This document shows positions 59,305-64,000 of a DNA stretch of 64,000 bases, piece by piece. The DNA is from Acidimicrobiales bacterium (GTDB taxonomy: Bacteria > Actinomycetota > Acidimicrobiia > Acidimicrobiales > Aldehydirespiratoraceae), in NCBI GenBank assembly GCA_033344915.1, contig JAWPML010000001.1:4110263-4174262 (forward strand), written 5' to 3'. The position numbers were made by a program, and so were the translations under genes. A model generated the notes under the pieces. The model saw nothing but the letters and a program-made list of their open reading frames with translations, made no database searches and was not told the origin of the DNA. The first letter of the stretch is position 1, and each line of letters opens with the position of its first letter.

Positions 59305-59666
59305 CGGCACGCGCACGTCCTCTTTTCCATCTGGGGATAGTTGCGAAGCACTGTGACAGGACTGGGATACGCACTCGTGCCGTGGCATTGAGCGACGAAG
59401 TAGTGATGCCGATCTGACCACCGAGCACGCCCCAAGGAAGCGTCGGTTTGGGTCGTTCTGGCGCCTTGGCATCCCGAGCGAGGGCTGGTGACTCGCTCGC
59501 AAGGGGGCTCATTGGCGTCACCGTCAGCACTCCGCAGCACCACGCCGCAGCGCCACACGTCCGAAGACCGCGCTGGGTCACGAACTGCAAGTTCGGCGTG
59601 AACCGCGTCGGTAGGATGTGGTCCCCCGCTGCCGAGCGAGGCGAGGGCACACGCCGAAGGAAACCA
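59305..59666. other. 362-base gap between divergent genes
   Basis: Space between the DUF2510 gene and the DUF6236-like gene. I see open frames on both strands but no family, tRNA or clear terminator; a GAAGGA ribosome site lies at the right end. It probably carries promoters for both genes. No inverted repeats typical of oriT could be supported. Confidence 0.5.
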
Positions 59667-60695
59667 ATGTCGGATCAGATCGAGGCTGCCTACTACTACC
59701 CCGCCCCGTACTGGCACCCAGACGAGAGCGGCTGGATCAAGACCCTGCTCCTCTTCTTCGACGAGATTGACATCCTCCTCCCTGGGTACATGTACGGGCG
59801 TCACCACGTTGCCGACCCGAGCATGGCTATTCCGCTCGAGGAGCTCGGTCTGCTGCGCGTCCTCGAGCCCAAGACTTGGGTCACGGGCGACATCGCCCTC
59901 AAGCTTGCAGAGGTGATGGTGGAGCTCCTTACCGCCGGCGTCTTCGACGACCTGCCCGAGACTCAGCACTTTGCTGAGCTGTCGCAATCCCGAATCGGCT
60001 ACGGCGCTGACGTAGAGCTGGCGGACATGCTGGTCGAAGAGTTGGAGGCGAGGGCGCTGGCCAGGCCCAGCGAGGACGGGGTATCCATCCCGCTGCACCC
60101 TGTTGTTCGAACGACCATTCTCGTCCTACTCGGACAGCTGGCAAGACTGGCCTCTGCCTCGCAGAACGTCGTCATGAACCCCACGACAGGTCATGGCGCT
60201 GCCGTCGCGGATCTGGTGGCGCTCCTCTCACGTGAGCCGCTGCCGTCGGCCCACAGCGTTGTGTCGCTCGATCTGGAGCCGGTCACGTTCGATCTTGATC
60301 CAGTCCCGCTGGACGAAGTTCTCGAGTTTCGAGCGAGTCACGGGCCAGAGCACAAGACATACATGCGTGACCTCCGGCGGTTCCTCGCCGAGCTTTGCAC
60401 CGTCCCCGAGAAGGGTGACCGGATGCAGCTTCTGCTCGAGCGTCGACAAGAGCTTGCCGATAACGCTCATGATCTCCAACGCAGCTCAAGGGCCGCACTT
60501 GGTCGGAATCTATCGTCGTGGTCTCTGGGCCTGGCGGGCGCCGCTTGGAGCGCCGCCTCCGGTGATCCGATTGGGATGGCGTTGGGCACCGCGGGCTTGG
60601 TCGTTCCGCAGGTCGTCGGTGCTGCCCTTCCCGAGCCTCAGCCCGTGGCCGCGTACTCGTATCTGTTCAGCGCCCAGCGGCAATTCGCCCGCTGA
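59667..60695 (+). CDS. DUF6236-like hypothetical protein
   Basis: A 342-residue protein. The start (AAYYYPAPYWHPDESGWIKT, LLLFFDEIDILLPGYMYG) fits the DUF6236 family, which has no known function and begins with a similar YYYP...W-K...FDEI pattern. A middle helical region follows, and a C-terminal hydrophobic part (LGLAGAAWSAASGDPIGMALGTAGLVVPQVV) looks like a membrane or pore segment. It has its own ribosome site (GAAGGA) and sits apart within the transfer region, like cargo. The start was fixed at ATG 59667, not the longer open frame. Confidence 0.72.
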   Translation: MSDQIEAAYYYPAPYWHPDESGWIKTLLLFFDEIDILLPGYMYGRHHVADPSMAIPLEELGLLRVLEPKTWVTGDIALKLAEVMVELLTAGVFDDLPETQHFAELSQSRIGYGADVELADMLVEELEARALARPSEDGVSIPLHPVVRTTILVLLGQLARLASASQNVVMNPTTGHGAAVADLVALLSREPLPSAHSVVSLDLEPVTFDLDPVPLDEVLEFRASHGPEHKTYMRDLRRFLAELCTVPEKGDRMQLLLERRQELADNAHDLQRSSRAALGRNLSSWSLGLAGAAWSAASGDPIGMALGTAGLVVPQVVGAALPEPQPVAAYSYLFSAQRQFAR

Positions 60696-60930
60696 CCGCC
60701 CGAGTCGCGGGAGCCGCGGCGAGATTTCGCCGGAATTCCTGGCGTTGATCGGACTAGTAGTTCCGCACTCCGTCTCGAGACAGCGAGTCGGGTTTCAGGT
60801 CGCAGATACCAACGAAGTAGGTGGACCGGTAGGTCGCTGACCAGTTTGTTCGCCGGAATCCCGAAGTGGTAGCCGGGCCGGTAGGAGGAGCCGTAGGTAG
60901 TCCGGGAGGTGGGTTTCGCACGGTTCGGTC

Positions 60931-61674
60931 ATGGCCGAACGTGTGGATCTTCTGGGGTTGCTTGACACCGAGTGGGAGCAACTCGTCGAGTGCCCGTCGA
61001 CCCGTCGGCGGCTTCGCCGCTGGCAGGTCGACCAGCCGCCGCTGCGGGGCGTCGTCGACCTACCGAACCTCCTCCAGCGGGTCGACGGAGCTGAGCTCGA
61101 CGAGTCGACCGAGATGGTGTGGGCCCTGCTCGAAGTGGTCAGCCGGAGCGATGAACTTGCAGCCCGCACGGTGCTCCAGGTGATTGTCCCCGGCCTGGCA
61201 GGCGAGATGGGATGGTTGGTGTCATGGGCACGTCGAGTTGCTCCCGACATGCTTCGCGACGGCGAGATGGACCAGCTGGTCGTGATCGCTGGTGTCGAAG
61301 CTGTCCGGCACGCTGCGGGCACCCGGCGAGCATGGCCGATCTCATCGATGCTGCGCCGGGTCCATCGGACGTTGGTGAGGGAGACCCGTGCGATCGAGGC
61401 CTGGCTGCGGTCCACGACCGTCCTCGATGAGATGTGGGCTACCGCGTCGCCGGAGAATGGCGGGGTCTCTCCTGGGACGGCGCTGCTCGACGTCCTTGTC
61501 CGAGCCTGCGGCGCCGGGGTCGTGTCGACGGATGAGGTGCGGTTGCTTTGGCTGATGGACGTCGAGGGCTACACGACCGCCGAGCTCGCTCCGGACCTCG
61601 GGATCTCGCCTCGGGCGGTTGCTCAGCGTCGGCTTCGTGCCGAGCACCGCCTGATCGACCTCCTCGCGTCATGA
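60931..61674 (+). CDS. Sigma-70 region 4-like regulator coupled to the coupling-protein gene
   Basis: A 247-residue protein. The C-terminus (about 190-247) has a sigma region 4 helix-turn-helix: VRLLWLMDVEGYTTAELAPDL, GISPRAVAQRRLRAEHRLIDLL. The N-terminal part is helical; a region 2 match (DDLVQE-type) is not evident, though RVHRTLVRETRAIE recalls sigma linker helices. It may be a divergent sigma factor or another DNA-binding regulator. Its stop overlaps the VirD4-like start by ATGA, so it may control the transfer genes. The 235-base gap before it has no supported gene; a weak CGGCGA-GATT-TCGCCG hairpin lies at 60717. Confidence 0.75.
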   Translation: MAERVDLLGLLDTEWEQLVECPSTRRRLRRWQVDQPPLRGVVDLPNLLQRVDGAELDESTEMVWALLEVVSRSDELAARTVLQVIVPGLAGEMGWLVSWARRVAPDMLRDGEMDQLVVIAGVEAVRHAAGTRRAWPISSMLRRVHRTLVRETRAIEAWLRSTTVLDEMWATASPENGGVSPGTALLDVLVRACGAGVVSTDEVRLLWLMDVEGYTTAELAPDLGISPRAVAQRRLRAEHRLIDLLAS

Positions 61675-63773
61675 CCGAACGTTCCCGGTCGGCGCCGCTG
61701 GGAGGGGACGAAGCTGTCGTTGCGTTGATCGTCGTGGTCGGGGTCCTGTGCGCAGTCGTGTGGAGCGGTGCTCAGGTTGCTTCGTTGTTGTCGACCGGGC
61801 ACTTCGTGCGCGCCGGCCTGGGTGATGCGATGAGCGCAGCGATCCGACTTCCGGACAACGCTGTTCAGCCGGCCGGTGCGTGGAGCGACCCGGCGGTCAG
61901 CGGGCACCTGCCCGGACCCTTGCTGTATTGGGCGTCCACCGCGCTTGTCGGGGTGGTTGAGCTGGCGGGGGCGGTGTGGATGTGGCTCAAGCTGTTCTCG
62001 TCGTCGATCGGTACCAAGCAGCGGACTCGCCTCGGCGTGCAGGTGGGGGCTCGGCTCGCCGCTCGCGCCGACCTAACGCCGCTGATTGTGGCCGGGCCTG
62101 AGGTCGGCCGCTTCGTGTTCGGGTGCCTCGACCAGCGCACGCTGCTCGCAACCGAGAACGGCCAGCCGAGCAAGCGGCGCCGACCCAACAAGCGCGTCGG
62201 CCGCCGCACTGCGGTAGCCATGATCGGCCCATCTCAGTCCGGGAAGACCAGCGCAGTGGTGGCCGGCATCCTCGACTGGAATGGACCGGCGCTGCTGTCA
62301 TCGGTCAAGAACGATCTATTCGACGAGACCATCGCCCGCCGCCGGCAGCTCGGTGATGTCTACGTGTTCGACCCGATGCGGACCATCCCTCGCCTCCCCG
62401 ATGGCGTGAAGCGGGTTGGATGGTCGCCCCTGCACGCCGCCCGCACGGTGTCCGGCGCGATCGAGATCTCGACAGCGCTTCTCGACGCCGCGCCCAAGGA
62501 CGGTGTCACCAACGGCAGCTACTGGACCTCGAAGGGCCAAGCGCTGCTGTGGCCAATGCTGTTCGCAGCCGCGCACGACCCCGACCTCACCATGGCCGAC
62601 GTCGTACGGTGGCTCTCATCTCAGGACGGCAACCCCCAGCCACCAACGGGTGGTCCCGGCGGGAACGGCGCCCCGCAGGTTGACCCTGACCAGTTTGGTG
62701 AGATCCGAACGATCCTGCGCCACTACGCGGCTACGGGCGAGGAGCGGGTCGCGATCCAGGCCAAGCACACCCTCGATCAGTTCGACGGATTCTTCCGCCT
62801 CGACCACCGCACCCGTTCCGACATCTACTCGACGTCCCAGACCCTCGTGCAGCCCTGGGAGGATCCGAACATCTCCTACGCCTCCTCGCCCGCCGTTGGT
62901 CCAGTTGCCGACCTCCGCCAGGTGCTCGAGGGCGCCAACACCCTCTACGTATGCACACCGCTCAAGGACGCGTCGAGGTACTCGGTCGTGTTCGGCGGTC
63001 TCCTCGGAGCGCTGTTGCGGGACCAGGCCTACGACGTCGCCAACCGATACGGCAAGCGGCTCCCTGGGCTGCTGTGCATCATCGACGAGGCCGGCAACAC
63101 ACCACTTCGGTGGTTGCCTGAGGTCGCTTCGACGTGTTCGGGGATCGGGGTGCAACTCGTCACGGTGTGGCAGTCGAAGGCACAGATCGACGCCACCTAC
63201 CAGAACCAGGCCGACCCGATGCTCACCAACCACGCCACCAAGATCTTCTTCGCCGGCGCGTCGGACACCTCGACGCTGCGGTATGTCACCTACCTCGGTG
63301 GAGAAGAGGAGGTCACCCAGCGGACGGCGAACGCCGACGCCCACTTCGGCGGGTACAGGCGCGGTGTCGGCGACAGCACTGTGCATCGACCGCTGCTGCC
63401 AGCCGAGGTGCTCCGGCAGGCCGAACCCGGCCACGCGATCCTCTTCCATGCCACCCACCCGCCCGCACACATCCAAGGCAGATGGATCGGCGACGACGCT
63501 CGGCTGGCTCGTATTGCTGCAGGCGCGGAACCGAAGCCGGAGATCGTCTTGGACGACGAGCTGAAAGCGGCGCTCGAGCACGACGCGACACCGCCGATAG
63601 AGGTGCTCCGGCATCTCGTCTCGTCAAGGGCTGCGTCCCATGGAGGCAGTTCGCCGGAGCCCACTCGGGGCTTGCACCCCTGGCCGTCCAACGTCACAGC
63701 CACTGATTCCAGATCGGACCCGCCGCCGACCGCGTTGGCACGTAAGAGCCCCGAAGGCCGTCACGGTCGGTAG
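61671..63773 (+). CDS. VirD4/TraG-like type IV coupling protein
   Basis: A 700-residue coupling protein with two N-terminal membrane helices (AVVALIVVVGVLCAVVWSGA; TALVGVVELAGAVWMWL), Walker A GPSQSGKTSAVV near 184, Walker B LLCIIDEAGN near 466, and TraG/TraD motifs (ALLSSVKNDLF, WTSKGQALLWPMLFAA, QLVTVWQSKAQI, KIFFAGASD). It recruits the DNA-relaxase complex and pumps DNA to the channel. The last 50 residues are a loose, Pro/Ser/Arg-rich tail. ATG 61671 overlaps the sigma-like gene. Confidence 0.9.
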   Translation: MTERSRSAPLGGDEAVVALIVVVGVLCAVVWSGAQVASLLSTGHFVRAGLGDAMSAAIRLPDNAVQPAGAWSDPAVSGHLPGPLLYWASTALVGVVELAGAVWMWLKLFSSSIGTKQRTRLGVQVGARLAARADLTPLIVAGPEVGRFVFGCLDQRTLLATENGQPSKRRRPNKRVGRRTAVAMIGPSQSGKTSAVVAGILDWNGPALLSSVKNDLFDETIARRRQLGDVYVFDPMRTIPRLPDGVKRVGWSPLHAARTVSGAIEISTALLDAAPKDGVTNGSYWTSKGQALLWPMLFAAAHDPDLTMADVVRWLSSQDGNPQPPTGGPGGNGAPQVDPDQFGEIRTILRHYAATGEERVAIQAKHTLDQFDGFFRLDHRTRSDIYSTSQTLVQPWEDPNISYASSPAVGPVADLRQVLEGANTLYVCTPLKDASRYSVVFGGLLGALLRDQAYDVANRYGKRLPGLLCIIDEAGNTPLRWLPEVASTCSGIGVQLVTVWQSKAQIDATYQNQADPMLTNHATKIFFAGASDTSTLRYVTYLGGEEEVTQRTANADAHFGGYRRGVGDSTVHRPLLPAEVLRQAEPGHAILFHATHPPAHIQGRWIGDDARLARIAAGAEPKPEIVLDDELKAALEHDATPPIEVLRHLVSSRAASHGGSSPEPTRGLHPWPSNVTATDSRSDPPPTALARKSPEGRHGR

Positions 63774-63834
63774 AGGAAGGGGACCGTCGCCCGACGCGCT
63801 ACGTCGGCATCGCGGGGCTAGGTGCTGTGCGAAC

Positions 63835-64000
63835 ATGGTCGGCATGGATGACCAGCGGGCCCTTGATCAACTCGACGCCCTCATCGCCAAGGGCGAGGCC
63901 GTCCCCTTGCGCCCCGCGGGTGAGCAGTGGACGAGCGGAGAGCGGCGCGTGGAACCCCGGCCGTATGCCGAGTGGCGCTCGCAGAGCCTTGCCTTCGCTC
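63835..64000 (+). CDS. Partial hypothetical protein (runs off right edge)
   Basis: An open frame from ATG 63835 (or ATG 63844, same frame) to the end of the window, 55 codons with no stop. It reads MDDQRALDQLDALIAKGEAV, then a polar segment with Trp and Arg. Too short to assign. It starts 62 bases after the coupling-protein gene in the same direction and may continue the transfer operon. Confidence 0.5.
   Translation, partial: MVGMDDQRALDQLDALIAKGEAVPLRPAGEQWTSGERRVEPRPYAEWRSQSLAFA

Larger units (their letters stand above)
31509..64000. mobile_element. Integrative and conjugative element, left part (right end outside window)
   Basis: The segment has the parts of a tRNA-targeted ICE: integration at the initiator tRNA, a tyrosine integrase and excisionase-like gene, cell-wall hydrolase, TcpC/VirB8-like, VirB6/TrbL-like, SCO6880, VirB4-like and VirD4-like proteins, SSB, and cargo including a kinase and a single-chain restriction-modification enzyme. 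A full Tad pilus operon is included. Relaxase, oriT, attR and any replication gene are not seen and should lie to the right. Confidence 0.75.

Noticed and set aside
59305-59666. oriT in the large gap near the DUF2510 gene
   Set aside because: No convincing inverted repeat or nick-type sequence could be made out, and no relaxase gene is adjacent.
31509-64000. attR within the window
   Set aside because: No second copy of the initiator tRNA T-arm and CCA end was found to the right, and transfer genes continue to the edge.

Overview
The window is high-GC DNA with dense, tightly packed genes, frequent GTG/TTG starts and many 4-base ATGA/GTGA start-stop overlaps. A DUF222-HNH (13E12-type) gene, a mycofactocin-type dehydrogenase, a DUF2510 protein and an SCO6880-family conjugation protein all point to an actinobacterium. 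The metabolic content would suit an Acidimicrobiia/Ilumatobacter-like marine or soil lineage, but that placement is inference; no rRNA gene is present to test it.

Region 1 (1-31431) is chromosomal and mostly catabolic. It opens with two exported proteins (the first cut by the window edge) and a GNAT acetyltransferase. Next come a run of two tandem TauD-type dioxygenases, a cytochrome P450 and a sulfurtransferase, a KhtT/KhtU-like cation/proton antiporter, and a type II NADH dehydrogenase under a perfect CRP/GlxR-like palindrome. From 8.6 to 27 kb lies a degradative cluster in several divergent operons: alcohol dehydrogenase, amidohydrolase and class II aldolase; a FadR-type regulator; two AMP-forming acyl-CoA ligases, an AhpD/CMD-like protein, an SMP-30 lactonase-like protein and a thioesterase; a TetR regulator; three SDRs (one apparently catalytically dead, one mycofactocin-type); a CMD-RidA fusion; a PLP aminotransferase; and an SsuABC-like ABC importer. 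Together these suggest import and CoA-dependent breakdown of an organic acid or amine-containing substrate; the substrate cannot be read from sequence. MBL hydrolase, DUF1905, SnoaL-like, CoA-transferase and DUF222-HNH genes follow.

Region 2 (31509-64000 and beyond) is the left part of an integrative and conjugative element inserted at the 3' end of an initiator tRNA-Met gene. The order is tRNA/attL, a cargo slot (Ser/Thr kinase, two unknown proteins, an HTH protein), a tyrosine integrase, an excisionase-like protein and a conjugation-type cell-wall hydrolase. Then comes a Tad-type pilus operon (CpaB/SAF, CpaE-like, CpaF/TadA, TadB, TadC, Flp-like pilin, TadE x2, TadG-like, and a 991-residue LysM/winged-helix/BTAD membrane protein). 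A single-chain Type ISP restriction-modification enzyme, SSB and a Gram-positive type IV secretion set follow (TcpC/VirB8-like, VirB6/TrbL-like, SCO6880, VirB4-like ATPase, sigma-like protein, VirD4-like coupling protein). No relaxase, replication gene, prepilin peptidase or attR is visible, so the element continues past the right edge.

The most unusual feature is a complete Tad pilus operon placed between the integration module and the conjugation module of one element. Other points of interest are the conserved putative operators, a CMD-RidA fusion, a dead SDR coupled to an active one, a P450 with an atypical I-helix, and the palindromes around the DUF222-HNH gene.
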